Shown here: one piece after another, positions 36,001-44,696 of the stretch | How the letters are laid out: each line of letters opens with the position of its first letter | Position numbering within the stretch: the first letter of the stretch is position 1 | From: Flavobacterium sp. | GTDB taxonomy: Bacteria; Bacteroidota; Bacteroidia; Flavobacteriales; Flavobacteriaceae | Assembly: GCA_016787805.1 (NCBI GenBank) | Contig: JAEUTY010000040.1 | Location: 1 to 64,000 of the forward strand | Direction: 5' to 3' | DNA: 64,000 bases | The notes under the pieces: model-generated | What the model was told of the DNA's origin: nothing | The model's input: the letters and a program-made list of their open reading frames with translations, nothing else | Databases searched by the model: none | Program-made: the position numbers and the translations under genes

Positions 36001-37518
36001 TCCATTAAAATCTAGAAATAAATTAGGATCGTTTACATTTACTTTTCCTTCAAAAATGGGTTTTTTGAACTTTCCATCAGCGATGATATTTTTGTAAGTA
36101 TAGCCATTATACGTAAAACTCGAAACCGAACCTGACATTTTAGTATCGAGGTATTTTTCGGTAAAACCTTTTCCATCTACATCAATATCAAAAGTGGTTA
36201 TTCCAAAATCCTTACGATTCAAAAATGTGCCCAAATCAAAGTTTTTCAACTGCACATTACCAACATATTTAGCGTTGTCAATGTTATCAATATTGGTCAT
36301 AATCATATTCGACTTTACATTACCAAGTCGGGTTGCCAATTCAAAATCAGTATTAATAGCTTTGGTCGTAATTTCTGCGTCTCCACGAAGATTAAATTGT
36401 CCAAGTTTGCTCAATGAAGAAGGCAATTTTTCTCCTAAAACATTAGGCAAAAGCGTAATCAAATCGTCGTAGCTTGACGAAACTTTATCAAAAGAACCTT
36501 TCATGTAAAACTCGCCTTTGCCTTCTTTTTGAAACAAATTTCTAAAGTTGACGTCGCCCACAATTTGCGAGTTTTTGTTGTCTTTTAAAACTAAATTCTT
36601 AGCCGTAAAATCATTTAAAGTACCATCAATTTTTCCGCTTAAATCAAATTGCTGATTTTTTCCCATTTCATCATAGAAATAGCGAATATCGTTGGTTGAA
36701 ATAGATGCTTTTTCTGTATTGATATCAAAAATCACCTTATTATTAAAATCCGCAAAATCTTTTCGATCGTATTTTAAAATCACATCGCCTTTGAATTGCG
36801 ATTCAGCCGTTTTTAAATCCAATTTTTCTAAACGAATGTTCTTTTTGGTGTAAGTAAATTTCGATTTTAAATCTTCAACAAACAAACCACGATGGTCTTG
36901 AAACGACATTTCGTCTATAGAAGTTGTAACGTTTGGTCCTTTAATTTTAAAATCGGTTACTACAGCATTTAATTTTGTAAAATCAACATCCAAAGGCTTT
37001 TCCCTGTTGTAATCATACAAAGTAAAGCGACTGTTGGTTAAAGTTATTTTTTTGGAAGTCATCAAGAACTTACCCGAAGAAGGCTTCCCATCATCAAAAG
37101 CGGCTACAAATTTGTCCAAGTTAGTATCGCGATCGCCTTTGTATGTGATGACTTTTAGCTTTAAATTATCGGCTTTGATGTCGCCAAAAATTAATTTTCC
37201 ATCCATCAATCTTTTGACGTCGAGAATGCTTGTTTTTATTCTACTTGCCGAAATTAATGAGTCCTTTTTCTCGTCGCGCACCAATACATTTTTGAGATGA
37301 ACGCCGCCAAAAATCGAAATTTCAACCTCTTCAACATTAATATCAGTCCCGTAATCTTTGTTGAGTTGCTCTGTAACATAATGCGCTATTTTGGTTTGAA
37401 CAACAGGCAACGACAAAGCAACACCAAGAAGTAATAGGAACAAAATGAGCACAATAAGTGTTCGAAAAACTATTTTTCTGAATTTTTTAAATCGTGTATT
37501 TGCTTTTTTTTCCTCCAA
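33004..37518 (-). CDS. tamB: TamB-family outer-membrane biogenesis protein
   Basis: Very large (1504 residues) periplasmic protein anchored by one N-terminal helix ('TLIVLILFLLLLGVALSLPV'). The body is made of repeating AsmA/TamB-like beta-taco strands (for example 'VHLKNVLVRDEKKDSLISAS', 'NLKGDVIVTNASYQNQKDIY'), and the C-terminal third is the DUF490/TamB domain ('FEFDITPDADIEVILD', 'LLALSTGSFITAEN'). It ends in an acidic/Lys-rich tail. TamB proteins move lipids from the inner to the outer membrane. The start is a TTG (TTGGAGG on the minus strand); no ATG lies upstream in frame before it. It diverges from rsmE. Confidence 0.93.
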   Translation of the reverse strand: MEEKKANTRFKKFRKIVFRTLIVLILFLLLLGVALSLPVVQTKIAHYVTEQLNKDYGTDINVEEVEISIFGGVHLKNVLVRDEKKDSLISASRIKTSILDVKRLMDGKLIFGDIKADNLKLKVITYKGDRDTNLDKFVAAFDDGKPSSGKFLMTSKKITLTNSRFTLYDYNREKPLDVDFTKLNAVVTDFKIKGPNVTTSIDEMSFQDHRGLFVEDLKSKFTYTKKNIRLEKLDLKTAESQFKGDVILKYDRKDFADFNNKVIFDINTEKASISTNDIRYFYDEMGKNQQFDLSGKIDGTLNDFTAKNLVLKDNKNSQIVGDVNFRNLFQKEGKGEFYMKGSFDKVSSSYDDLITLLPNVLGEKLPSSLSKLGQFNLRGDAEITTKAINTDFELATRLGNVKSNMIMTNIDNIDNAKYVGNVQLKNFDLGTFLNRKDFGITTFDIDVDGKGFTEKYLDTKMSGSVSSFTYNGYTYKNIIADGKFKKPIFEGKVNVNDPNLFLDFNGKVDLSKKENIYDFHAKVDYANLKNLRFLDDKIAVFRGDVLMKVSGSNINNLKGDVIVTNASYQNQKDIYFFDNVTINSQFDQFNERKISLYSPNEIRGEVVGKFDFNQIYKIVQNSLGSLYTNYKPNMVGRGQYVKFNFSEFNKIIEIFRPDIVLSDDALLSGSIIADNNDFKLNFTSNSIDAFNTRLDKVQLEIDNKNPLYNAYIQMDSIKLKNYKIRDFSLINVTSNDTLNFRTEFKGGRLGNDFYNLNLYHTIDKNKNNIVGFKSSEMMFKDFLWTLNAKEDDKNRIIFDKTLSNFSFDDIVISHDNQSMLLNGMLKGKEDKDLTLVFNDVDLNKITPDVEKFNFQGFVDGQVNIKQVNSVYKPTSNLFINQLEVNENLLGDMTLDIVGDENFRKFLINSNIENENLESFNAIGNLQIVNEDPILDLVLNFRKFNLGVLSNLGGDVITKIRGAVSGSARLDGNINDIDYNGRLFLEDAGLTIPYLNVDLQLEENAIVDVTQSKFIIQKSVIFDTKYQSKGFLNGFVKHRKFGDWELDLNVESNRLLALNTKDSDDAAYFGTAFINGNAQIYGPTDGLTIDVVAKSEKGTDIKIPINDADAVDEKEYIHFITENEKYNRVTNEEERGRQYKGLELNFEFDITPDADIEVILDRASGHGMKGNGKGGLLFRINTLGKFEMFGDFVVDKGSYNFKYGGLFDKKFEVKKNGYIAWEGDPYRAVLDLQAVYETTANPAVLINNSTVNKKVPVEVTIDLKGTINNPEPDFIINLPTVTSTMKSEVQAVLDDPSTRQTQALALLSTGSFITAENASNAAYGSLFETAGSLFSGLFGNKDDKFNLGFGFVQSDRTQTLQTDSRVVATISTKINERITINGVVGVPVGGVNESAVVGNFELLYRVNEDGTLNLRVFNRENDINYIGQGIGYTQGVGLNYEVDFDTFKELVNKIFTKHKIEVEKKANDTEDSDFLPDYIHMNSNESEKEKKEESKHNKEAVPHED

Positions 37519-37674
37519 AATTTATTTTGGTTTAGCTGTAAACCTTGAAAAATAGTTACTTTTGTCAACGTAGTAAAATTAACGTTTTATAGCGGTTTTC
37601 CAAATAGTGAACAAAAATTGTGCCTAATGACATGCTAAAATTGTTTTAAATCCAATACACAATCCATTTAAAAA

Positions 37675-38379
37675 ATGCAATTATTTTATAATCCAACGCT
37701 TAATTCAACCAATACTTCTTTTGTTTTTGATAAAGAAGAAAGCAAACACATAGTTAAAGTGTTACGTAAAAAAGAGAATGATATTCTGCATGTAACTAAT
37801 GGTTTAGGTTTTTTATTTGAAACTAAAATTAAAATTGCTTCAGACAGTAAATGTACGGTTGAAATTGTTTCTTTTGAACAACAAGTACAATCAAAATTTA
37901 ATTTGCATTTAGCTGTTGCTCCTACCAAAATGAACGAACGTTTCGAATGGTTTTTGGAAAAAGCTACAGAAATTGGTATACAAGAGATTACGCCTATTAT
38001 TTGCGAACATTCCGAGCGAAAAGTGATCAAAACGGAACGATTTTTGAAAATTATTGAATCGGCGATGAAACAGTCGTTACACTATTATTTGCCAAAGTTA
38101 AACGAACCAATTTCGTTTAAAGAATTTATAAAAAAAGAACAAAGTGGACAAAAATTCATTGCACATTGTGAAGCAACTGACAAAAAATCGCTTAAAAACG
38201 AATTGAAATCAAATACCGATTGTACTATTTTAATTGGACCCGAAGGTGATTTTTCTGTTAAAGAAATCCAATTGGCTTTGGACAATCAGTATATTCCTGT
38301 ATCTTTGGGAAGTACAAGATTACGAACAGAAACGGCAGCCATTGTTGCCTGTCATAGTGTTGTTTTTGCAAATGAATAA
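37675..38379 (+). CDS. rsmE: 16S rRNA m3U1498 methyltransferase
   Basis: SPOUT-fold enzyme of 234 residues that methylates U1498 of 16S rRNA. Visible: the N-terminal 'HIVKVLRKKENDILHVTNGL' (PUA-like domain), 'WFLEKATEIGIQEITPIICE', 'SERKVI', 'IAHCEATDKKSL' and the SAM-binding trefoil knot 'TILIGPEGDFSVKEIQLAL' followed by 'SLGSTRLRTETAAIVA'. Family length. It starts a plus-strand run with a thioredoxin-like gene (3-bp gap) and the DUF4159 gene. Confidence 0.95.
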   Translation: MQLFYNPTLNSTNTSFVFDKEESKHIVKVLRKKENDILHVTNGLGFLFETKIKIASDSKCTVEIVSFEQQVQSKFNLHLAVAPTKMNERFEWFLEKATEIGIQEITPIICEHSERKVIKTERFLKIIESAMKQSLHYYLPKLNEPISFKEFIKKEQSGQKFIAHCEATDKKSLKNELKSNTDCTILIGPEGDFSVKEIQLALDNQYIPVSLGSTRLRTETAAIVACHSVVFANE

Positions 38380-38382
38380 TGC

Positions 38383-39567
38383 ATGAAAAAAAATGTTTTT
38401 CTTTTATTATTAGGATTGTTTTTAGCTAGTACAATCAACGCACAACAGTCGTTATTTTTAGACAAAGACATTGCAACTGTTTTCAATGAATCCAAATTAG
38501 ATGGAAAACCCGTGGTGGTTATGCTTTATGCCACTTGGTGTGCGCATTGCAACAAAATGAAAACCGACACTTTTACGCAAAAAGAAGTGATTGATTATTA
38601 TTCCTCCAATTTTCATTGTGTTGCTATTGATGGTGAGTCAACACTAGGAATCGAATTCAAACAAAAGCACCAAAGTAAATTCAGAGTTAAATCGTTCCCA
38701 ACATTTGTTTTTTTTGATAAAGACGAAACTTTGTTAGGTTGTGCAACTGGTGAGTTTAATAAAGAACAGTTTGTTAATGAAGGAAAATTCATCTTAACTC
38801 CTGAAAATCAATTTAACGCTGTAAAAAAAGCCTTTTATGAAGATGTTACCAATGGCGACAAGTGTTTGAAATTTGTAACATTAATTAAAAGAGCTGGATT
38901 TGATCCTACATTAATTACTCAAAAATACTTGAATACCAAAACCGAAAGCGAACTCATTTCTGAATACAATTGGAAAGTAATTGCCAACGGAATCAATGAT
39001 ATTGAAGCCAAAGAAATTGCTTTTGTTACAGCGCATAAAGAAGAATACAGTAAAGTTGCTTCTCCTGCTCGAGTGGAACGAAAATTATTGTTTACAGCAC
39101 AAGACAATTTACAATCTTTAGTTGTACGACTTGACACTTTAAATTACAACAAAAAGAGAGCAATTGCTGCTTCTTTTAAAATTAGAAAAGTAGATTCGTT
39201 GGTTTTTCGTTACGATTTAACTTTGGCTGAAAAAACCAAAAACTGGAAAAAATACACTACTATTGCGAATGAATCTGTGGAGCAATTTGGCTACAAAGAT
39301 TCAAATTTATTAGTTGAAATTACTTCAAATTATTTGGCTTACATTGAAGATAAGAAGAATTTAAAAACCGCAACTAATTGGATTAAACAAGCCTTACTCT
39401 TAGGAGAATCATTAGATAAGTACAAGTTGGCAGCTCAACTGTATTTAAAAGTAAATGATGTAAAAAATGCTTTGGAATTGGCTCAAAAAGGGAAAAATAT
39501 TGCCGTTTCAAACGGTTGGAAAACCGATGAGATGGATCAACTTATTGAACAAATTAAAAAGAACTAA
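38383..39567 (+). CDS. Secreted thioredoxin-fold protein
   Basis: Exported protein of 394 residues (signal peptide ending INAQQ). A thioredoxin domain spans about residues 23-150; the active site is 'YATWCAHCNKMKTD' with Cys53 and Cys56 and a cis-Pro in 'VKSFPTFVFF'. The remaining 240 residues are helical (TPR-like: 'IKQALLLGESLDKYKLAAQL' and 'LELAQKGKNIAVSNGW'). A periplasmic thiol-disulfide or protein-quality role is inferred. It overlaps nothing and is followed 4 bp later by the DUF4159 gene. Confidence 0.87.
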   Translation: MKKNVFLLLLGLFLASTINAQQSLFLDKDIATVFNESKLDGKPVVVMLYATWCAHCNKMKTDTFTQKEVIDYYSSNFHCVAIDGESTLGIEFKQKHQSKFRVKSFPTFVFFDKDETLLGCATGEFNKEQFVNEGKFILTPENQFNAVKKAFYEDVTNGDKCLKFVTLIKRAGFDPTLITQKYLNTKTESELISEYNWKVIANGINDIEAKEIAFVTAHKEEYSKVASPARVERKLLFTAQDNLQSLVVRLDTLNYNKKRAIAASFKIRKVDSLVFRYDLTLAEKTKNWKKYTTIANESVEQFGYKDSNLLVEITSNYLAYIEDKKNLKTATNWIKQALLLGESLDKYKLAAQLYLKVNDVKNALELAQKGKNIAVSNGWKTDEMDQLIEQIKKN

Positions 39568-39571
39568 CACA

Positions 39572-40213
39572 ATGAAATTCAGCTATATTTTCGTTTTCTT
39601 TCTACTTACATTAACGGGATTTTCGCAAGAAATTGCATTACTCAAATACAACGGTGGTGGCGACTGGTATTCCAATCCAACTTCACTACCCAATTTGATT
39701 CGTTTTGCTAATCAGAACATCAATACCAAAATCAAAGCAAAAGCAGTTACAGTTGAACCGAGTAGTCCTGAAATTTTCTCCTATCCTTTTGTTCATATGA
39801 CTGGACACGGAAATGTAGTTTTTAGTGATAGTGATATTTCTAATTTAAGAAATTATTTGCTTTCGGGCGGTTTCTTGCATATTGATGACAACTATGGAAT
39901 GGATCAATACATTCGTAAAGAAATCAAAAAAATATTTCCGAATAACGATTTGGTAGAATTGCCCGCCAATCATGCTATTTTTCAAAAGCCTTACACGTTT
40001 GCTGGCGGCTTACCCAAAATTCACGAACACGATGCCAAACGCCCACAAGCATTCGGTATTTTTGAGAAAAACAGACTCGTTTTATTGTACACTTTCGAAT
40101 GTGATTTAGGTGATGGTTGGGAAGATCCAGAGGTTCACAACGATCCGAAAGAAGTGCGTGAAAAAGCCTTAAAAATGGGCGCTAATATTTTGAATTACAT
40201 CTTTAATTATTAA
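39572..40213 (+). CDS. DUF4159 exported protein
   Basis: Protein of 213 residues from the ATG at 39572 (signal peptide MKFSYIFVFFLLTLTGFSQ); an upstream start would read through the previous gene's end. DUF4159 blocks: 'IALLKYNGGGDWYSNPTSLP', 'FAN', 'FVHMTGHGNVVFSDSD', 'LLSGGFLHIDDNYGMDQY' and 'FECDLGDGWEDPEVHNDP'. The fold resembles a glutamine-amidotransferase-like or ThuA-like beta/alpha domain. Function unknown; periplasmic location is inferred. Last of the rsmE run. Confidence 0.88.
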   Translation: MKFSYIFVFFLLTLTGFSQEIALLKYNGGGDWYSNPTSLPNLIRFANQNINTKIKAKAVTVEPSSPEIFSYPFVHMTGHGNVVFSDSDISNLRNYLLSGGFLHIDDNYGMDQYIRKEIKKIFPNNDLVELPANHAIFQKPYTFAGGLPKIHEHDAKRPQAFGIFEKNRLVLLYTFECDLGDGWEDPEVHNDPKEVREKALKMGANILNYIFNY

Positions 40214-40341
40214 TATTCGCTCAATAAAAAAGTTGTTAACAATGTAATTCATCGATTTTTTAATAAAAAGATTGCGAAAAGTTTTATTTTTCAATTCAAA
40301 TAATATAAAATTGTCAAATATTAATCTTAACCAAATTTTTT

Positions 40342-41304
40342 ATGAAAAAAATCATCTTATCAGCATCGTTACTTATGGTGTTGTTTTCATGTCAAAACGA
40401 ATCTAATTCATTGACAGATGACCAATCTACCCCAACTGCCAGTGCCAGAAAATGTGAATCAAACGCTGTTTTAGAAAGACAAATGCAAGAAGATCCTGAG
40501 TTGGCAAATCGAATGAACCAAATCGAAGAGTTCACTCAGCATTTTATTGAGCACAATGATGGTCGTTTAGTAAACGGAAAAGTAGAAATTCCTGTTGTTG
40601 TGAATGTGCTTTACAAAACAGCTGCTGAAAACATATCATTGGCACAAATTCAATCACAAATCGATGTTTTAAATAAAGATTTTAACGCTTTAAATACGGA
40701 CTACAATAACGTTCCAGCATTGTTTTCAGGAGTTAAAGCAAATGTTGGAATTTCATTTGTATTGGATCAAGTAATTAGAAAATCTACAACTAAAACTACT
40801 TGGGGAACTGCAGATGCCATGAAAAAAACCAATAAAGGCGGTATCGCTCCAACATCGCCAACTACTAAACTAAACCTTTGGGTTTGTACTATTGGTGGTG
40901 GAATTTTAGGTTACGCTCAATTTCCTGGTGGCTCTTCAGCGACTGATGGAGTAGTAATTGATTCAAGATATTTAGGAACCACAGGAACTGCAACAGCGCC
41001 TTTTAACAAAGGTAGAACTGCAACTCACGAAGTAGGTCACTGGATGAATCTTCGTCATATTTGGGGAGACACAACTTGTGGAAGCGATTTAGTAGCAGAT
41101 ACTCCAACTCATAACACTGCAAACTACGGAATACCTGCATACCCACACTACAGCACATGCGCAGGAACTCCTGTTGAAATGACAATGAACTATATGGATT
41201 ACACTGACGATGCCGGAATGTACATGTTTACATTAGGTCAAAAAGCAAGAATGGCTGCTGTATTTGCAACTGGTGGCGCTAGAAATTCTTTTGCTCAACC
41301 GTAA
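40342..41304 (+). CDS. Pappalysin-type M43 zinc metalloprotease lipoprotein
   Basis: Lipoprotein of 320 residues (lipobox 'VLFSCQNESN'). The zinc site is complete: 'THEVGHWMNLRHIWGD' with His229, Glu230, His233 and His239, plus the Met-turn 'VEMTMNYMDYTDD'. The prodomain-like N-terminal third has 'IPVVVNVLYKTAAENIS'. Cys pairs ('TTCGSDLVADTP', 'YSTCAGTP') match M43B cytophagalysins of Bacteroidota. Predicted to be an outer-membrane or secreted peptidase. A terminator follows. Confidence 0.93.
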   Translation: MKKIILSASLLMVLFSCQNESNSLTDDQSTPTASARKCESNAVLERQMQEDPELANRMNQIEEFTQHFIEHNDGRLVNGKVEIPVVVNVLYKTAAENISLAQIQSQIDVLNKDFNALNTDYNNVPALFSGVKANVGISFVLDQVIRKSTTKTTWGTADAMKKTNKGGIAPTSPTTKLNLWVCTIGGGILGYAQFPGGSSATDGVVIDSRYLGTTGTATAPFNKGRTATHEVGHWMNLRHIWGDTTCGSDLVADTPTHNTANYGIPAYPHYSTCAGTPVEMTMNYMDYTDDAGMYMFTLGQKARMAAVFATGGARNSFAQP

Positions 41305-41328
41305 AAATTTTAAAAAAATTTATTTATA

Positions 41329-41359
41329 AAAACTCATCATTTATTGGTGAGTTTTTTTT
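41329..41359 (+). terminator. Terminator after the M43 protease gene
   Basis: Stem AAAACTCA / TGAGTTTT (8 bp, 11-nt loop) followed by a T-run. Confidence 0.88.
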
Positions 41360-41383
41360 ATTTTTAAGAAATTTTAAAACACA

Positions 41384-42475
41384 ATGCTCACCTCTAAAAC
41401 CATTGCCAACGGAATTCTCAGAGCCATCGGAATACTAACTTTAATAGTGCTTCTACTCTACTTCATTTACCAAATTCAAACTGTTTTGGTGTATCTCGTG
41501 GTTGCCATTATTTTTTCAATGATAGCCAACCCTATAATTGAATTTTTCAGAAGAAGGTTAAAATTTTCCAATACATTAGCTGTCGTAACAACTCTGATTT
41601 TATTTATCATATTATTCATAGGATTATTATTTCTTTTTGTACCGTTGATCACTTCTCAAGGTAACAATTTATCGCTTTTAGATACCAAATCTATAGAAAA
41701 CCGTTTGGTCAATTTATACGGACAAATAAACAGTTACTTAGATAATCACAATATTGACATTGAACAAGTGATCAAAGAAGCTGATTTAACTTCCAAACTC
41801 CGATTCAATTACTTTACCGATTTTTTCAACTCAGTAATTGGTACGATTAGTAGTTTCGGAATTGGCCTGGTTTCGGTGCTGTTTATTAGTTTTTTTCTAC
41901 TCAAAGATAAAGTGATGTTTATTGTAGGCTTTATGCGAATTATTCCCGACAGTCAAGAAGAAAAAATACTCAACTCTATCGAAAAAATTCGTGAGCTTCT
42001 CACACGCTATTTCATAGGATTAATCGTTCAACTTACCATTATTTGCATTTTGTACTTGATTGTACTCCTTATTTTTGGTGTCGAAAATGCTTTTGTGATT
42101 GCCTTTTTGTGTGCTTTATTAAATATTGTGCCTTATGTTGGCCCGCTCATTGGTTCGGTCTTAGCTGGAGTTTTAACTATGCTGAGCAACATTAATAATG
42201 ATTTTCAAACGGTTACTTTGCCCACCACAATTTATGTGATGATTGGATTTTTTATAGTACAAATGATTGACAATAATGTATCATCACCAATTATTTTTTC
42301 CAAAAGTGTCAATTCTCATCCACTCGAAATTTTTCTAGTAGTTTTAATTGCTGGTATTCTATTTGGTATCGTCGGAATGATAATCGCAGTGCCCGTTTTT
42401 ACAATTTTAAAAGTAATTAGCAAAGAGTTTTTTCCTGAGATAAAAATTGTAAAAGCCTTAACCCGAAATATTTAA
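41384..42475 (+). CDS. AI-2E family (PerM-type) permease
   Basis: Polytopic protein of 363 residues with seven or eight membrane helices of the AI-2E/PerM family: 'LIVLLLYFIYQIQTVLVYLV', 'AIIFSMIANPIIEFFRRR', a periplasmic stretch of about 75 residues, 'IGLVSVLFISFFLLKDK', 'FIGLIVQLTIICILYLI', 'NIVPYVGPLIGSVLAGVL' and 'VSSPIIFSKSVNSHPLEIF'. Substrates of the family are diverse (autoinducer-2 export, Na+/H+ antiport, others). It follows the terminator of the protease gene. Confidence 0.9.
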   Translation: MLTSKTIANGILRAIGILTLIVLLLYFIYQIQTVLVYLVVAIIFSMIANPIIEFFRRRLKFSNTLAVVTTLILFIILFIGLLFLFVPLITSQGNNLSLLDTKSIENRLVNLYGQINSYLDNHNIDIEQVIKEADLTSKLRFNYFTDFFNSVIGTISSFGIGLVSVLFISFFLLKDKVMFIVGFMRIIPDSQEEKILNSIEKIRELLTRYFIGLIVQLTIICILYLIVLLIFGVENAFVIAFLCALLNIVPYVGPLIGSVLAGVLTMLSNINNDFQTVTLPTTIYVMIGFFIVQMIDNNVSSPIIFSKSVNSHPLEIFLVVLIAGILFGIVGMIIAVPVFTILKVISKEFFPEIKIVKALTRNI

Positions 42476-42543
42476 TAATGGTTTTTGTTGTTTTTGGAAA
42501 CATCTCTTTTGGCATTTTAGCAAACCTAGCTCCTTGAACTTGT

Positions 42544-42560
42544 CCCGTTTACAAAACGGG
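42544..42560. repeat. Palindrome CCCGTTT-ACA-AAACGGG
   Basis: Perfect 7-bp stem with a 3-nt loop, 69 bp after the permease gene. No T-run follows on either strand, so it is not a typical terminator. It sits in a TAGCTCC / CAGGGTTA context and may be a degenerate member of the intergenic element family (weak). Confidence 0.65.
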
Positions 42561-42606
42561 ATCAGGGTTAAAAAACAATCTTTATACCTTCTTTAAACGC
42601 AGTTGA

Positions 42607-43794
42607 ATGAATCTTTCAGTTCTTTTATCGCCCGAAATCCAAACTTTCATTCAGCAAAACACTGGAATGGATGCAAAAAAATTGGCTTTGCAAAAAAATC
42701 CATTTCCTGATGTTGATTTTAAAATCATTCTCAATCAAATTGAAGCCCGAACTAAAAGCAAAGAAAAACTACCAACTTGGTTCAACGCTAAAAACATAAT
42801 TTTTCCAAGCAAAATTTCAGTTGAGCAAACCTCTTCCGAAATCACGGCGCAATACAAATCAAAACTCATTTCAGGTAATAATTTGATTGACCTTACTGGT
42901 GGATTTGGAGTAGATGATTACTATTTCTCGCAAAAAGTCAAACACCTTGTGCATTGCGAAATCAATGACGAGTTATCTGAAATTGTACAGCATAATTTTC
43001 AACAATTAAATTGTACAAACATCAAATGTTTTTCAGGAGATAGCTCCGATTTTTTGACCCAAAACACAACAAAATTCGATTGGATATACATTGATCCTTC
43101 GCGTCGTAATGATGCCAAAGGAAAAGTATTCATGCTCAAAGATTGTTTGCCCAATGTTCCTGATTTAATTGATTTTTACTTCAATCACTCTGACAATATT
43201 TTGATAAAAACAGCGCCAATTTTAGACATCACTGCAGGTTTATCTGAATTAAAAAACGTCAAAGAAGTTCACATTGTAGCCATCGAAAACGAAGTCAAAG
43301 AGCTACTTTGGGTAATCAAGAAAGAGTTTCAAAACTCGATTGCAGTTAAAACAATAAACATCACCAAATCGAAAGTATGTTCATTTGACTTTCAATACAA
43401 TTACAAAAGCGAACCGAATTACAGTTTGCCACAAAAATATTTGTACGAACCCAATAGCGCTATTATGAAATCGGGCGGATTTGATGCTATTTGTGATCAA
43501 TTCCCTTTGAATAAACTTCATAAAAATTCACATTTGTATACGTCTAATGAATGTATCGATTTTCCTGGAAGAATCTTTGAAATTGAACAATCGTTTGATT
43601 ATTCGAAAAAATCAATGAAAGCATTTTTAGGGCAAAAGAAAGCCAACATCACTACTCGAAATTTTCCTGAAACAGTGGAAAACATTCGAAAAAAGTGGAA
43701 AATAAAAGAAGGAGGCGATTGTTATTGTTTCTTCACCACTAATCAAAATAATGATAAAATTGTGTTACTTTGCACCAAATTAAATTCCACATGA
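42607..43794 (+). CDS. THUMP-like class I SAM methyltransferase
   Basis: Cytoplasmic protein of 395 residues. The SAM site is 'LIDLTGGFGVDDYYFSQK' (motif I) with 'HCEINDELSEIVQHNFQQLN' (motif II), and the catalytic-loop-like 'FDWIYIDPSRRNDAKGKVFM' has an (S/D)PP(R)-like segment (DPSR). The C-terminal 120 residues form a THUMP-like domain ('GCFDAICDQFPL' region and 'RKKWKIKEGGDCYCFF'). RNA-guanine or similar nucleic-acid methylation is likely, but the target is unknown. It overlaps the next gene by 4 bp (ATGA). Confidence 0.85.
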   Translation: MNLSVLLSPEIQTFIQQNTGMDAKKLALQKNPFPDVDFKIILNQIEARTKSKEKLPTWFNAKNIIFPSKISVEQTSSEITAQYKSKLISGNNLIDLTGGFGVDDYYFSQKVKHLVHCEINDELSEIVQHNFQQLNCTNIKCFSGDSSDFLTQNTTKFDWIYIDPSRRNDAKGKVFMLKDCLPNVPDLIDFYFNHSDNILIKTAPILDITAGLSELKNVKEVHIVAIENEVKELLWVIKKEFQNSIAVKTINITKSKVCSFDFQYNYKSEPNYSLPQKYLYEPNSAIMKSGGFDAICDQFPLNKLHKNSHLYTSNECIDFPGRIFEIEQSFDYSKKSMKAFLGQKKANITTRNFPETVENIRKKWKIKEGGDCYCFFTTNQNNDKIVLLCTKLNST

Positions 43795-44354
43795 AAAAGT
43801 TATTCATACTGCTCTTTTTAGTACAGTATTCTTTCATTTTTGCCCAAAAAGACTGTGAATTTACCACCAATGTCACTGATAGTTTGGGAACTTACAAATC
43901 AACAAAAGAATATATAATGCATGAACGGTTTTTTGGAGGATCAGAAAAATCGTTGTTCTTTTCACTAATAAACAACGGTGAATTCCCATCATTAAAGGTT
44001 CAGTTGATTCAAAAAAATAGCGATTTTATTCCTGTAACCTGTTTTGATGAAAGTTCTAAAGTATTCGTCCAGTTGGAGAATGGAAAAATCATTACTTTAT
44101 TAGGCGCTAATCAAAGTGATTGCGGAGATTCTGTTGTAGTGGAGAATAAAAACTGCCGAATTTTAACTGGCTACTTTCTTTTCATGAAAGATACTTTTGA
44201 AGAATTAAAGAATTCTCCTATTTCTATACTACGAATAAAGTATGGAACTGAAACAACTGATTACATTATAAAAGAAGAGTTGATTTCTGAAATTGACAAA
44301 ATTAATTATCAGCCTTCTCACTATTTCATAGATTATTTAAAGTGTGTTGAATAA
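43791..44354 (+). CDS. Secreted hypothetical protein
   Basis: Protein of 187 residues from the ATG at 43791, which overlaps the upstream stop (ATGA). It has a cleavable signal peptide (KKLFILLFLVQYSFIFAQ) and a mature part with beta-strand character, 4-5 Cys (for example 'KDCEFTTNV', 'QSDCGDSVVVENKNCRIL') and the segment 'PISILRIKYGTETTDYII'. I do not recognise the family. The coupled position with the methyltransferase gene does not explain its role. Confidence 0.75.
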   Translation: MKKLFILLFLVQYSFIFAQKDCEFTTNVTDSLGTYKSTKEYIMHERFFGGSEKSLFFSLINNGEFPSLKVQLIQKNSDFIPVTCFDESSKVFVQLENGKIITLLGANQSDCGDSVVVENKNCRILTGYFLFMKDTFEELKNSPISILRIKYGTETTDYIIKEELISEIDKINYQPSHYFIDYLKCVE

Positions 44355-44432
44355 AAAAACGAATCTATATAATTGATTTTTAAGCCTTTTATTTAAATAT
44401 CAATTTATGACAAAAAAAAAGAGCGGAAATAG

Positions 44433-44463
44433 TTGTAAATATTCTAATCATAAGTTACATTTG
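44433..44463 (+). promoter_or_regulatory. Promoter of the tRNA cluster
   Basis: TTG (44433-44435), 20-bp spacer, then TACATTTG (44456-44463), an excellent fit to the Bacteroidota TTG-N19..21-TAnnTTTG promoter. It lies about 42 bp before the tRNA-Ser gene and has no coding sequence downstream. Confidence 0.85.
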
Positions 44464-44505
44464 CAACCGCTTTAAGCGAAAGTTCTTTAATTTTTTAAAG
44501 TCTTA

Positions 44506-44589
44506 GGAGAGGTGCCGGAGTGGTAACGGAGCAGATTGCTAATCTGTCGACGGGTAACCGTCGCCAGGGTTCGAGTCCCTGTCTCTCCG
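44506..44589 (+). tRNA. tRNA-Ser (GCU)
   Basis: 84-nt gene. Acceptor GGAGAGG pairs with TCTCTCC (one G-U), the anticodon arm is CAGATT-GCT-AATCTG with anticodon GCT, a variable arm (CGACGGGTAACCGTCG) is present as expected of tRNA-Ser, and the T arm holds the GGTTCGAGTCC motif. The CCA end is not encoded. Confidence 0.95.
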
Positions 44590-44595
44590 CTTTTT

Positions 44596-44670
44596 CGGGG
44601 TGTAGCGTAGCCCGGTTATCGCGCCTGCTTTGGGAGCAGGAGGCCGCAGGTTCGAATCCTGCCACCCCGA
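44596..44670 (+). tRNA. tRNA-Pro (UGG)
   Basis: 75-nt gene, 6 bp after tRNA-Ser. Acceptor CGGGGTG/CACCCCG, anticodon arm CCTGC-TTTGGGA-GCAGG with anticodon TGG, T arm GGTTCGAATCC. CCA is not encoded. Confidence 0.95.
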
Positions 44671-44696
44671 CTTAAATAGTCATGCTGCAAAGCAAT

